A DNA stretch of 64,000 bases from contig JBBPFI010000001.1 in assembly GCA_037974965.1 (NCBI GenBank), forward strand, positions 186,001 to 250,000. Direction: 5' to 3'. Below the pieces are notes generated by a model that made no database searches, had not been told where the DNA came from, and saw nothing but the letters and a program-made list of their open reading frames with translations. Below are positions 1-12,401 of this stretch, piece by piece; position 1 is the stretch's first letter, and each line of letters opens with the position of its first letter. The stretch is from Dacryopinax spathularia (taxonomy: Eukaryota; Basidiomycota; Dacrymycetes; Dacrymycetales; Dacrymycetaceae). The position numbers and the translations under genes are program-made.

Positions 1-2501
1 CAAGACTGTTCTCCTTGGTCCCAATACCACTTCCCGCGAGCTGATCCGCCAGGCTGTACAGCGCTTCCGATTGCCGGAGGACGATACCGACCCTTCGCCT
101 ATGGATCATCCAGGCGCCGAAGGCGAGCTGCACGGCGAGTACTTCCTTACTGTCAAGCAAGCCGACGGAGGGCAAGAAGCCGTCCTGATGCCCGATGAGA
201 AACCGCTCCAGGTGTTCGAAGAGCTCTCAGCTGCTGGACCTGCTCCGCCGAGCGTGAGCAAGCGCGCGAGCTTTGGGAGTATCAACAGTATGATGAGCAA
301 CCTTAGTACTTTGCCTGCTATTGCCAGGCTGCCGATGAGCGACTTCACGGACGACTCGAGGGTCAAGTTCTATCTCCAGAGGAGGAAACGACAAGCTGAG
401 AACTCCTCGGGGGTGCCGACCCTCAGCGGGAAGGGCCTGACAATGGACGGCAGTATGATCCGCGACGAGAGCGGGATCATGAGCGCTTCCTCCTCCGGCC
501 TGGTCTCAGAAGACCTGATGCACAACAATTCGCTCGAGACGAGCTTCTCGTTCTCGTCCAACTCAACCGTGGGCCAAAAACGACTTTCGGCGGACAGGTT
601 CTCGGGCAGCTCGGCGAGGTTCGCGTTGCAGACTGTTATCCATCCGTCGGATTTGCCGGATGGGATGGTGTTCGATCCTCATACGGAGGCGATCGTTCCT
701 CGGTCTGCGCTCCTACACAGGTCCGGGACGGCCAGTGCGAGTGCAAGCCCCGGCGTCAGCCAAACGGAGCGGAAGAAGGTCTTCATCTTCGCCCGGAACG
801 CTACCGTCGCCGAAGTTATCGAGACCAGCCTGGATCGGTTCGGCATCGCTGAAGGTGTCGTGGACGGCGGTGATGATGTCGAAGACCGCATCGTCAAACG
901 TCGATCTATGACCCGAGTACGCTATGGCCTTTCAGTGGAGATTGACGGGCAGGAGCATATGCTGTCTCCGAGCAGCAAGATCATCGACGCTTTCCCGCGC
1001 CAGCCGGCGTTCAAGGTGCTCGATTTCCGACGGTCGATCGACTCGAAGCGCCGGTCGACGGATGAGCCGTCTGTGTTGGGCTCGATGGAGGATATCCAAC
1101 CGGACGATCCGGTGTTTATCCTCCGCCGTGCGCCTGGGAATAGCTCGATGCGCAATTCTGGCTCGTCTAGGCATTCCCGCCATTCTGTACCGCTGGATGA
1201 TGTTGCGCTGGCCAAGCTGCATGCGGAACGCCGTGCGAGCGCGAGCATGCTTAGCATGTCTTCCGACAGGGCGAGCAATATCACCGATTCGGATACGGCC
1301 ACGCTTTCGAGGCAAGAGATCATCCGCGAGCAACGGGCTCAGTCTCGTGCTAGGCAGCACGGTCTGCTCAGCGCGCAAACGAGCGATCAGGGCACAAACC
1401 TCGTCCTTCCTGATCGTTCTCAGCTGCGGAGTACGAAGAGCACAAGCTCATCGAAAGTGCGGTACTCGTACATCCATCCAGACGGCGAGACGTACGACAT
1501 TAGCGACATCATCGAGGACGAGCTTGGCGTGTCTACGTCGGAGAACGACACGATCCGCTTTTCGGCTGCAATGGATATTGGCAACCTGAGCGGAACGGAA
1601 GACCTGCTCGGAGAAGTACTTGCGAAAGCCAGTCAAGGCCGTGATCCTCAGAGCGGGGTTGAAACACGTCTCGAGCGTGTTCTTAATCGCGTTCAGGAGA
1701 AGCGCATGTCTTCGACCCTGGCCCTACCTAATGCCGGTATCACGAAGCGCCTGTCCGGCAGCTCTGCCCATTCTGGCTCGTTCTATTCCGAAGACACGCA
1801 GCGAAGTCCGCGCTTGGACACCTCGTTCGCCGACGCGCAGGAATCCCACTATAGGCAGCAGCCTCAAGCGCAGGCTTCCCCGCCTTCAACTCCACCATCA
1901 CCGACTGTGCCCAGCTCGCCCATAAGCGGTCGATCCTCCACTCCTTCACCCAAGCCTCATGGACCCCGCAATCCTCATCAGGTACATGCACGCCAGCAAC
2001 CATCTATCGCCTCGGTCTTATCGGACTTGTCGATGTATGATGCTGGCTCCAGCGCGCCGGGATCGCCCAGGTCACCAGGGTCGATGCCATCGCCCACCAT
2101 GCCTCTTACGACCACACCGACGAACATGACCTCAAGCAGCCAGAACAGCTCAAGCACGGCAGCCACGTCGGCTGGCATACATTCCGCTAACCGGAAGCCG
2201 CTGGTCATCAAGAGCGACTTCGCTGGCTTAAGCCGGATGATGGCGCTCGTCCAGCTGAAAGCGGATATGGAACGACCACCAAAGAGGAAAGAAGACCACG
2301 AGGTGGATAAAATGTTGTTCGGTCCTAGGCTCGACCTCGAGGGTCTGCACCCGAGCGTGCGGGAGCTATATGAACCGCATTTCAAACAAATAGAAGAGTA
2401 CGATCAGGTATGTTCACTTCTCTTTCACTCGAGCGGCCCCGAGACTGACTGCTACTCAGCGGCTGGACCGTCTGTTCATGAATACCGTTCGAGCACAATA
2501 A
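1..2501 (+). CDS. RA-domain (Ras-association) signalling protein, 5' truncated by the window
   Basis: The reading frame is open from base 2, so the N-terminus lies outside the window. Exons are 2-2407 and 2460-2501, joined across a GTATGT...CTCAG intron, and end at TAA. Two stretches look like Ras-association (RalGDS/AF-6) ubiquitin folds. One is at the very start (KTVLLGPNTTSRELIRQAV, then YFLTVKQADGG). The other is around residues 235-350 of the visible part (KKVFIFARNATVAEVIETSL to DDPVFILRRA). The rest is Ser/Pro-rich and probably disordered. It ends with a short conserved-looking tail (FKQIEEYDQ, then RLDRLFMNTVRAQ). A role as an effector of a Ras-type GTPase is inferred from the domains. 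I cannot assign an ortholog name. Confidence 0.75.
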
Positions 2502-2878
2502 CCACATTCGCTTACATGTTTTTCCCTCCACCTCCTGACAACGCTCATTCGTCTTTTCGGTCTTTCTCGAGTTGACGTACCTTACGTTTTGTTTTTGGCT
2601 TTCTTTGCCTGCAACTTCCTTGTTCCGTACCAGTGTACTATAGTATCGTAGCTTGAATATATCCTCTTGCGCTACATTGAAAATTGCGGCGATCGGACAT
2701 CTTAGTCTTTGTCTTACCCTCGGATTTGACGCGGAGGTAAAGCTCAATGCACGTGCCGAGCGATTCTTTGTCGCCACCGTCGTTGTCGCGTCAAAGTCCC
2801 TGAATCTCATCGGACTGTTCGTGAGCGCCTAGAGCAGACCAGGCCAACAACAACCGCATACACTCCTGTACGACTGTC
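2502..2878. other. Intergenic region upstream of CTR9
   Basis: Non-coding stretch of 377 bp between two same-strand genes. It must hold the 3' end of the RA-domain gene and the CTR9 promoter. I see no clear TATA box or other element. Confidence 0.4.
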
Positions 2879-5800
2879 ATGCCTCCCCCTCGCACTTTTC
2901 TGGTTCACCTCGATGGTGATGAAATCAATGTCGACCTTGATGATCTCGATGACGACCCCGAGGAGGTTTACGTCGTGCTGGAAGATTCCAACTCGCCGGC
3001 ATGGATGTGGAGAACTATAGCGGTCGAGTACTGGAGAAAGGGAGACATGGAACGAGCGGAGACTACGATCCGACGAGCAATCAACCGTGCGCATGGACAT
3101 CGCTCTGCATGATGGAACTAGTGTGCTAACCGTTGTGCAGGCTTCGAGCAGCAAGGCGAAGCCGGCATCGAGAACTGGCAAGCAATGCAGTCGTTACAGG
3201 CAAACTTTCTGCTTGCCAAGGCTCGATCAGCTCCCAAGCTCATTCTGTACACGGCGAAGCAGGACAAGCTCGGTCCAGACACGAAGGAGAAGGCCTTCTA
3301 CATCAACCAAGCAGCGATGAGCATGGCGCAGATGGACGCAGCAGTGCGCAACAAGACCATCCTGCAGTTGCTCTCGAAGGGTGCGTCTTCTCCATCAGAT
3401 ATCGGTGTAGCCGCTGATGTCGTGCGTCAGCCGCCGCTCAGCTAGCTGAGAATGCTATCGATGCTGCTGGACGAACGTTTGAAGAAATCTTGGAGCGCCA
3501 ACCAAACAATGTTGTTGCTCTGATGGGAAAGGGGCGCATACAGTATGCACGACGAGGCTATCGGGAAGCAGTCAAGACGTTCCAACGCGCCCTCGCCCTC
3601 GCACCATCAATGCTCCCTGACCCACGAGTAGGCATCGGCCTCTGTGCATGGTCGCTAGGTGACCAAGAAAGGGCGAAGCATGCCTGGCAACGGTCGCTGG
3701 AGGTTCACCCGGAACTAGAAGCACCGCATATCCTGCTCAGCCTCAGTCTATTGAACGATGCCAAAGACAAGAGACGAAGCCCAAAAGAGCGGGCAAAAGC
3801 ATATAGCGAGGGTATCAAAGGTCTGGCTGGGATTTTCAGGGATAAGGGTAGGCATTGCGCCATCGTGGCTGATGCATTGAGCGCATATTTCATTGAGAGG
3901 AAGGAGTGGGACAAGGTGCGCATCCCAGCTGATGATCTGAGATCCTCCTGACCGGTATATCAGGCAGTAAAAGCTGCGGAGCGAGCCATACAATATGCGG
4001 ATCTACGGTCGGTCGTGTCTGATGGGTTCATGCGCCTCGGGCGTATTGCACATCTGCGGGGCGACCTGCCAGAAGCAGTCAGTCAGTACAGTGCTTCTTT
4101 AGACCGACAGGAGAAGAATCAGCTGGCAAGGGCTGGGCTGGGTCAAGCGCATATACTCACCAGTATGATCCACTATCAACTGCAGTTGAACTGTCCTGAT
4201 CATCTCTAGACGAGATACCCGCTGCCATCCATGATTTCGAACTCCTGCTGGGCGACAACCCGAATTCCCTGCAGGCACTCCTTCCCCTCGCATCCCTGCA
4301 AGCCTCAGGCTGGCCAGGCGCCAGTCCGATAGAGCAAGGATCTGGCCAAAAACGAGCGCGCGATCTCTACGAGCGAGCAGCCCGTATTATCAAGGGCACC
4401 GAGGTTGATACCGAAGGTATGGAGGAGCCTGAGATGTGGGTGGAGATTGCGAAGCTCTGGCAAACGGAAGACGCCAACAAGGCTCGTGATGCGTACACTC
4501 GCGCTGTCGAGCTCGCGCGGGAAACGGCAGACCCGGAGAAGGGCGTTGACCCGAAGTTGCTGAATGCACTTGCTGTCATCCGACACATACATGGCGGCGA
4601 GGAAGGCCGGAAACAGGCTCGAGACCTGTACCAGGAAGCTCTGGTCAACGTGGCCAAGGCTGGTGACAACGACGAAGCGGAGATGGTGAAGACAGCGACG
4701 CTGTACAATCTTGCCAGGTGTTGGGAGGCTCTGAACGAGCAGGATCAGGCACAGGAGGCGTATCAGACGCTGCTAAGCAGACATCCGGAATACGTCGATG
4801 GTACGTGACTTATTTCCTATGTTTTCAAGCTGTCTCTAATGTCCATAACAGCAAAGGCGCGCTTGGCGCATATATACCAGCAACAGCACCGCGTCGATGA
4901 AGCACACACGCTGCTAAAAGACGCCCTCGAATCCCAAACAGACAACCTCGACCTCCGGGCCTACTACACCTATTTCCTCGCCTCGAACAAGCAGTCCCGG
5001 CCCGCATCAAAATTCGCCCAGCTCACCCTCTCTACCTACGACAAGCACGACATCTACTCACTATGCGCTGTGGCTGCCGACTTGTATACCAGCGCTAGGG
5101 AGAACAGGGACACCGGGAGCGAAGCAATCAAGCTCCGCCGCAAGCATTTCCAGAACTGCGCGATGGCGTACGACAAAGTCCTGAGCCTTGACCCGACATG
5201 TGCGTACGCCGCCCAGGGACTGGCGATCGTCATTGCCGAGGACGCACTTGGTGGGCTCGCAGGCGCTCCCGTGCCTGGGGCGGACGAAGCGAGGGAAAGG
5301 GAACGGAACGCTGCTGAGGCGCTGAGCGTGTTTGGACGGGTGAGGGAGAGCATCAATAATGGGAGCGTGTTCGTCAATATGGGGCATTGTTATTACACGC
5401 TGGAGCAGTTCCAGAAGGCGATCGAGAGCGTAAGCCTGCTTCCTCTCGTTTCTTTTCTGAGTACAGTAGCTGACGTGAAATCGTAGTACGAGCTCGCATC
5501 GCGCTACTATGGCGGGAAAGACTTTGCCGTCCTCCTCCATCTCTGCCGGGCCTGGTATGCCAAAGCCAACATGGAGCAAAGCCCCGAAGGGATGGAGACC
5601 GCGCTCGACTACGCAAAACAAGCGCTCGCCCTTGCACCGGAGGACAAAGCGACATTGTACGACATCGCCGTTATCCAGCAGAAATTTGCGGAGCTCTTGT
5701 TCTCGCTGCCTTCGGATCGGCGGACGCTCGCGAAGCTGGAAGAGGCCATCGCGCAGGCTACTAAGGCTCAGACGACTTTTGCCGCTTTGGTGGAGGACAA

Positions 5801-6578
5801 GTCGCCGATGTTGCCGTTTGCGAGAGATCTGCCGGATCAGAGAAGACGATATGGGGAGACGGTGCTTAGGAAGTCAACCGACCATATTGAGGCTCAGAAG
5901 GCTTACGAGGCCGAGGTAGCCGCTAAGGCCGAAGCTGCCCGGCAGATGCGGGAGGAAGAGCGTCGCCGAAAACAAGAGGAGGAGGAAGCGCGTATTGCCG
6001 AGATCCAGCGACAGGCTGCGGAGTTGTCTGAGCAGCGCAGGTTAGCGAGAGAGCAGGCGATGCAGTGGAGCGCTGCTGTTCGTGCGGAGAAGGAGGAGGA
6101 GGAGGAAGCGGAGCGTGCTCGGGCGCAGAGAGGGAGCAGGAGACGGAAGAGCGCTGCGAATGGAGGGAGTGGGAGCGGGACGGCGAATGGGTCGGGGGCG
6201 AATAGCGAGACTGATGGGCCTGCGCCTGAGGACGGTGGGAGAAGAAGGAAGAAGAAGTTGCGCAAGTCTCGGCTTGGCACTACGGGCCGGGGTGCGAGTC
6301 AGAGCATGGACGACTCCTCGGAGCATGAGGCGCTCTTTACTGACAACGAGGACGACTCTGCGCCTGCTGGAGAACACCCAGCGCCTGCAGACGACGACTT
6401 GGACGGCGAAGGCCCGACTGAACGGGTGCGAGAACGAGAGCGGGATCGGGAACCAAAGCCTAGACCTAAGAGGGTGGTGAGGGAAGACGACGAGGACAAC
6501 GAGCCGACGAGCAAGAGACGGAAGAAGATTAAGAGCAAGGCGACGATCTCCGATTCGGATGAGGAGATGAGCGATTAG
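2879..6578 (+). CDS. CTR9: CTR9, TPR subunit of the Paf1 RNA polymerase II elongation complex
   Basis: Seven exons: 2879-3086, 3141-3380, 3446-3915, 3964-4162, 4210-4800, 4852-5429, 5487-6578. They give about 1,125 aa, close to the family length. The N-terminus (VDLDDLDDDPEEVYVVLED, then PAWMWRTIAVEYWRKGD) and long arrays of tetratricopeptide repeats are typical of Ctr9. The C-terminal third has a charged coiled coil (EARIAEIQRQAAELSEQRR) and a basic/acidic tail with RKKKLRKSR and ending SDSDEEMSD. In the family this protein scaffolds Paf1C on transcribing polymerase II in the nucleus and supports H2B ubiquitination and H3K4 methylation. Every junction keeps frame with GT-AG borders, and some introns show CTAAC branch points. 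Confidence 0.93.
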
Positions 6579-6784
6579 CTACCTTGGGAGAGGTATTCGC
6601 TCCTTGTTGCTGCTGATGGTGGAAGATGTGCTTTTGTCTTGTAGTCTTATCTCTTCTTCCAAATAATGCATTTCCGTGCCTGCTACGTGGATGCGCCCTA
6701 GCCCGCTGCTTTACTGGGAGCGACCTGGCTCCAGTTGTCTTCCACGTAACGTATCCGATTAAGTACATCGCGTCGCGTCCCTAA

Positions 6785-6836
6785 CTCTGAGATACGGAAG
6801 CCGTTTGTGGACAGCTACGTGGTATTGCACCCGTAG
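6785..6836 (+). repeat. Left inverted repeat of the 8.8-kb island
   Basis: Imperfect inverted partner of 15580-15628. The best part is 6793-6816, where 20 of 24 bases pair with the right copy. The inner CTACGG (read on the minus strand, ending at 6836) is also shared. Confidence 0.6.
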
Positions 6837-7157
6837 GCTGTGCATCGGCTTTACGGGACCCGCGACAGGACCCTTTTCCAAAAAGGGCCTAAGAGAATCT
6901 GCCTCCACAGGACGGAGGCATCGGGCCATGGGCGTTAGAAGACCCTTGCCGAGCCTCATGGCTGCCTGCTGGCAACCGTTATCTCCTGGCTGCTGGCGAC
7001 CCATCCCCTGGCGAACAGCCAGTCTTTCGGCGACGAGCTCCCCCTCCCCTCTCTTGCTCCCCTCGACTTAGCACTGGGCTATAGCCAGTACTTGCTGGCG
7101 CTCTCGACTTCTTTCTCTGGCAGCCAGCTCTCGATTCTCCAGCACCTGCGAATAAGA

Positions 7158-9419
7158 ATGGCCGGCTTCACGATCCCTGGCATGCCATATGCTCATGCCC
7201 GCGAGCTCAGACTGGACAAGAATGCGGATCGCCCACCTCTTTCGACTGGCGTTGCTCCCCCTCTACAAGACCAGCGGTATTGGCCCTACTGGTTCGCCCT
7301 GCAGGGCGCAGTTTGGGATGGACCACTCGACATCTGTTTCCACTTCCGGCGGGTCAACATCCAGTACTTTCCGGACGTGACAGGGAGGGGTGGCAAGAAG
7401 AACCGCAAGCGTTATGGTGAGTCAGTTGCTTCTCCAGCATTCACTGGCTCACGTTCACCAGTGTGCGCGTATGCAAACACAGTCACTGGCCTGCTTGACT
7501 GCGGCTACGCAGGTGCGCCAGTATTACTCGCTGGCCAAGCATACTTTACTGACCCAGCATGTAGAATGGCACTGGGAACGGGTGATGCGCCGTCACAGCC
7601 GCATACCCATGCGCTTGCCGTATCTGCAAGTGATACGATTCCTTGCCGGGCATTCGCCGCACTATCCACCTCCCACTCGACTCATAGCCCGTGAGGGCTT
7701 AATCAACCCGCAAATGAGTGAGGCGTCTTTCCTCACGTTCCTTCGCTCGCATGGGCTGGAGCCCCTGGCCCCCAAGCGTTCGCTTGAAGTCCAGCCGGTC
7801 TCATTCCCTGAACAACGTCCGGATGAAGAGCTGGAAGATCAAGGCTACGAGTGGCTCATGAACGTCGAGCCTATCGGTGTTCCGCTCCTTCCCGACAACC
7901 ATGCCCCGCTCGAATCTGCTGCTCCGTCACTTCCCCCCCCGGTACTGCTCAACACGGACCAGCACGGTGGAGCAGGACCAAGCCAGCAAGCTGGTGCAAG
8001 GTCGAGCCAGCGAGCTGGCTCAGGACCAAGCCAGCGAGCTGGCTCAAGCCAGTATACGGCGGCGAGCGTGCTGGCTGGCTCAAGTCAAGCCACGTCTACA
8101 AGCTCGCAACTCCCTGCGCCCACTGGTCATCGACGTGGACAGCCACGACCAGATCCTCAAGCCGCCACAGTCAACCTCCCCTCTGGCGTCAGGTTCCCCT
8201 GGCAGCACTCGCCTCGCCCAGCTACGCCAGTAGGCTCACCTGCTGGATCATTTGCTGGTCCGACGCCAGCTGAGTTCTCAACTCCTGGAAGCGGCTCACC
8301 TGGGGCTCCGTTCACACCACGATCGGTCCTCCTGGACAAATGGGAACAGCACCAGCAAAAGATGCAAGCGCAGGCAGGAACGTCGACTTCTGGCGCCCCC
8401 CTTACTCCCACACCTGCAACTCGGACGCGCTCAAGCCAGCCACAGGGAGGAAGCTCTGGCCAGCAAGGACAGCCGGGCCAGCAGGTGCGTACTTATAACT
8501 TACTGGCGTATGATTGTCTACTGACTCTGGAGCAGACGCGAACACAGTCGCTGGCAAGTGCACCTCCCCCGGCAACACACTGGTGGGCGTATCCCCCCAA
8601 TCCCCTTCCAGCTACCAAGATCGACGACCGGAACTACGATGCAGAGGATTGGGAGATCCGGTCGAACAAGCTCAAGCGTTGGTTCGCGGAGCCGCAGGGC
8701 ATGCCGTTCGCCATCTACTTTATTCGCGAGTTGCTGGAGAACACAAATATAATGGCGGATGCGGGGGACTTTTGCTTGCTGGGGATTCGCGAGCTGGTGC
8801 GTCATTTGCTCCAGTATTTGCTGGCTCAAACTAACCAGCATATTCACAGGGTGTTTTGCCAGATGGTGTCGATTCTGCCCGTCCAAAAGGCTGGGCCCCG
8901 TCAAAGGAAACACGGATGAACGACATGTACGCGTTCGTGACCGGGGTCCCCGAGGATGGCTACGACGAGCAGGCACTGCTTCTGGGGAAGATCGAGTTCA
9001 TCCGCGACCTTATCGCCTTGCCGGAGCTGGCGAAATTATACCCTTCGAGACCATGGAAGGACATGGTCGAAGCGTGCGATATCCAGCTCGAAACCATGCG
9101 GGCTGGTCTCGACGGCACGCAAATGGATACCTCTCGCATTCCGCCTTGGGAGAAGGAGGATTTAATCGAGAGAATGAACCGGACACTGCCAGGTTCAGCT
9201 TGGCCGCTGGCGCCCAAGCAGCTTCCCCCCCCACCGGCGGGCAAGGGCCAGTGGGGAACAGTAACCCAGCAGCTGGCAAGCGGGGCCGAGTCTTTCGACA
9301 TGACCGAATCGTCCGAATCGGGACCATCAACTGGGCGAGGTCGGGGTCGGGGTCGGGGGCGAGCTCGAGGACAACGAAGCAAGTCTGTGGATCGGAAGGG
9401 CAAGAAGCGGCCGGTGTAA
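7158..9419 (+). CDS. Unrecognised element-encoded protein with Ser/Gln/Gly-rich middle and RG-rich tail
   Basis: I do not recognise this protein. The first exon, from ATG 7158 to about 7416, encodes MAGFTIPGMPYAHARELRLD and an aromatic-rich segment (YWPYWFALQGAVWDGPLDI). One or more introns follow. The second frame runs to 8484 (for example VEWHWERVMRRHSRIP), continuing into a low-complexity stretch (repeats of SQRAGS). The next exon is about 8536-8795 (WWAYPPNPLPATKIDDRNYD, WEIRSNKLKRWF, MPFAIYFIRELLE). The last exon is 8849-9419 (GVPEDGYDEQALLLGKIEFI) with a GRGRGRGRGRARGQRSKS tail that looks nucleic-acid binding. The exact junctions between 7416 and about 7565 are unresolved because several CAG acceptors lie close together. 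Its place between an element end and the integrase gene suggests an accessory or regulatory role in the element. Confidence 0.5.
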
Positions 9420-10071
9420 TCCTCTATATTATAGTTGGCTGGTCTATAGAATGCATCGTGTTTGGTCTTCCCTGTTGCATGGCGGAAAATGGCTGGTCAA
9501 CTCCTTAGCCAGCAGGTCATCTAGTTTCTGGGCCAGTAACTTAGTCTCTTGCTTGGCCAGACCGTCAGTCAATTACTGGTTGGGCAAGCTAATAACGTGC
9601 TGGCTGGGCAAGCTAATAATATGCTGGCAAGTTATGCTGTTCGCCCGCTAATGAAGCACATTATCCATATTCATAGCCAGGAAGTGTATCATTTCGTGCG
9701 CCAGCAAATAGCTTTGTTGCTTCACCAGCGAGCGAGTCATTCACTATGCCAGCAAATCATTTCTTTGCTGGACCAGAATAGCTCTGGTTTATGAGTTCAT
9801 TCCGCCAAGCCGCACAAGCCATGTTTGCTGGCCGAACAGGAGCTTCCTTCTTTGGTCAGATATGTTACGGGTGTGCTGAGCCAGCAAGTAGAATCATTGT
9901 CAACCAAGTTTTTAACTGATTCGTTCAACCAGCACATACTCCAGTTGCTATCAACCCAACACACTTATTTACTGGCAAGGCAACTGGATCGTTTCTGCAA
10001 CCAGCTGCTTGCCTGTTTGCTGCACCAGCGACTCACTCCGGGCAAGTATCCGAATATTGTGTTGCCTTTAG
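9420..10071. other. Convergent intergenic stretch packed with TGCTGG/CCAGCA motifs
   Basis: No convincing gene. It lies tail to tail between the unknown gene and the integrase gene. By hand I count ten exact GCTGG/CCAGC pentamers in 9481-9840, where about 0.7 would be expected by chance at even composition, plus many CCAG/CTGG near-matches. Copies occur in both orientations, typically 15-50 bp apart, often as TTGCTGGC or GCCAGCAA. Confidence 0.7.
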
Positions 10072-11921
10072 CTATGAATATGTTTCGGTCATCGTAAATA
10101 CTGGTATATCAGACTCATCCCCACCCGATGAGTACCCATCCTCATCTAGTAGTTCACCACTTCGCTCGTACATCCATCTAGCGTCTGATACATTTGCTCC
10201 ACCAACATTAGCTGGACCACGCGGCTCGAGTCCTGGCAGGACATCCATACGTTCTTGCTGGATGGCTTCTTCCTGGAGCGCGTTTGCCGAGAGGTCAGCA
10301 AGCAGTTGTTCTCCAGCAGGGACAGGCACTTCCGTTAGACCAGCTAGCATATCAGCATAAACATGCCAGAGCGACTCTCTGGTAACCACTGGTGAACCTA
10401 GTGCTGGCACGCCAGCAAACATTAGTACTGGGTGTATAACACTGGATGCAAAGGATGCTTACCGGCATATACCGATCGTGCATGCATCTCGAAGGACTGG
10501 GGAACCAGCTGGAAGACTTGGTGCTCGGGCGGAGCAAAGATCGCGGCAACCTGATCCAGTTGACTACTGGGAACCAGGATCTGCAGGGAATGTTAGTGGA
10601 CCAGTGGTTAATAAGCGAAGCTACACCCCTTGTAATCCAGGAATGGGCCGAAGCGGTTTGGGTGCTCCAGGAGAACATTAGGAATCTCAGCTGGCATCCG
10701 CTTTTTTCGGTCTCTTCGAGGTTTGCTGGAGTTGTGGATCTGAGCAAAGCGATCAAGATCCTGCTGGAGTAGTGGGATAGATAGCCAGCGAAACAGCAAC
10801 CTATCAGGGGCTGGTTTAGCAAGTTCTTCCAGATTAGCGCGTATGATTTCGGACGTACAGCTCAACAGCGACCCCTGGGTGATACCACCCTTCGTCTAGC
10901 CCCTCCTGAAACAGAAGCTCCCACCCTTGTGAAAACTGCCGACGAAGCTTGGACCAGAATATCTCCGGCTTGATGTTGCGATGGCCAGGACCACGCATCC
11001 ATCTATGCTGGAGGGTGCCTGCCAGTGAGGGATCCAGCTGCTGGCGAAGTGTCGTCTGGGCATTAGCGATCCCATTATTTTCTGTTCCTGGATCGCTTTG
11101 CGTAAGAAGGGGGATACCTGGATGTAAATGACTAACCAGTCTGACATGCTGGGAGACAACTCACCTCCTAAGCGGCGGGCAGCTTCAAAGTAGTAGCTGG
11201 CTATCAAACGAGGGTTTGAGTTCGTCCACCAGACTTTGAGCCAGAGTACTGCGTTTGAGAAGTTTTCAATGCCGACATGTAAGCGTAGACCGAATCGTTG
11301 CCATTTGTCATGCTGATCAGCAGCCCATGACTCGTGCAAGCCAGCTGACCAATGCACCTGGTGCCGAAGTCGGCCCGCCAGCCGCTGACGATTCCCCAGT
11401 GGATCATGTCGCTGCTGGTATTCCTGAACGAGCTGCCTGATTTGCTGGTAAGCAGCCATGGAGTACAACAAGGCCAGCACGTACCGAGATACCAGAATAT
11501 TATCGTGTCGCAAGTGGTCACGAAGTGACTTGGCCCCCAGCCGATTTGCAGTATGAATTCGTGCTTTCTCGACAAAAGGAGCGATGCTTTCCAGAGAATG
11601 GTTTTGCTGCTTCACGGAAGGCAGTCCCCATTCTTTTCGACGCCGCTGGATGGTTTTGGTACTAGTAACTGGGGTCAGTATAAGGGCGAGCCAGCAGTCA
11701 ACCTACACACGAAAGTGTCCACTGATTCGCACGGAGATCAATGTCCCTCTTGATTGCCGCCAGTATCTTCTTATCGCCGTACGCATACTTATAGTACTTC
11801 TCAACCAGAGGACGCAATATAGCATCTGGGACTGGTGCTGGTCAACAGTCTGCTGGCCAGCGGAGCTGGCAAACATACCAGCTTGGTCATGTTGGTTGCC
11901 ATGCCGTGGTGATAGATCCAT
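10072..11921 (-). CDS. Integrase-core (rve/DDE superfamily) protein of the island
   Basis: Spliced minus-strand gene from an ATG at 11921 (MDLSPRHGNQHDQA) to a stop at 10072. The order is: an N-terminal helical region (EKYYKYAYGDKKILAAIKRD, then TIQRRRKEWGLPS); the catalytic core with D in ADQHDKWQRFGLRLH, the strand NAVLWLKVWWTNSNPRLIA, D in SDPGTENNGIANAQ and E in NIKPEIFWSKLRRQF; then a C-terminal region (EHQVFQLVPQSFEMHARSVY, ESLWHVYADMLAGL). This is the integrase-core family widely scattered in Agaricomycetes. It looks whole, and the three expected acidic residues are visible. It runs opposite to both other element genes and shares their TGCTGG-rich composition. It is the best candidate for the enzyme that moved the element. 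Confidence 0.75.
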
Positions 11922-12401
11922 CTCAAACAAACGGAATAAGTAGATGCTGGCAAAGATGAGGAACAATGATATCCGATCTTGGGCCCAATCCTATGGTATC
12001 AGCACTGCTGATTAAGTAAGATAGCAACACGGGGATACACGTTGGTCTTCCAAGGGTCTGAATGTGATTTCAGTGTGTTTTTGCGTCTAATGACACGTGG
12101 GAATAGATACGGCAGAAGCATGAGCTGTCCCGCTCACCGTGTACACCGCATTGGACAGCCCATGATGCCGCAAAAACAGGCCTCCCATAAACACGGGCTC
12201 TGGCTGGACTCCTCCCAATCCGGCAATCACTGGCACACCTAATATGCAGGAAAATTCTGGCCCGCGACCAGTATCTGCTTGGCCAGTAGAGGCTGGCCAA
12301 ATAACCCCGCCAGTTTACCTTTCAACCTACCGCTCAACCTCCAACGGCTTTCCCTGCTCCTCCAGCATTGGCGATTCACCAGCACCTTGTCGTCCATCCT
12401 G
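11922..12401. other. Divergent region between integrase and alpha-kinase genes
   Basis: About 480 bp that should hold both promoters. It is less dense in CCAGC than 9420-10071 but still shows copies near 12230-12320. No TATA box is evident. Confidence 0.4.

Noticed and set aside
924-1589. Basic 221-codon frame inside the RA-domain gene
   Set aside because: Same-strand shadow frame; the RA-domain frame is continuous and carries the recognisable domains.
7092-7694. Single 200-codon open frame at the start of the island
   Set aside because: Only the part up to about 7416 looks coding. The rest passes through an intron and then runs in the wrong frame relative to the downstream conserved blocks.
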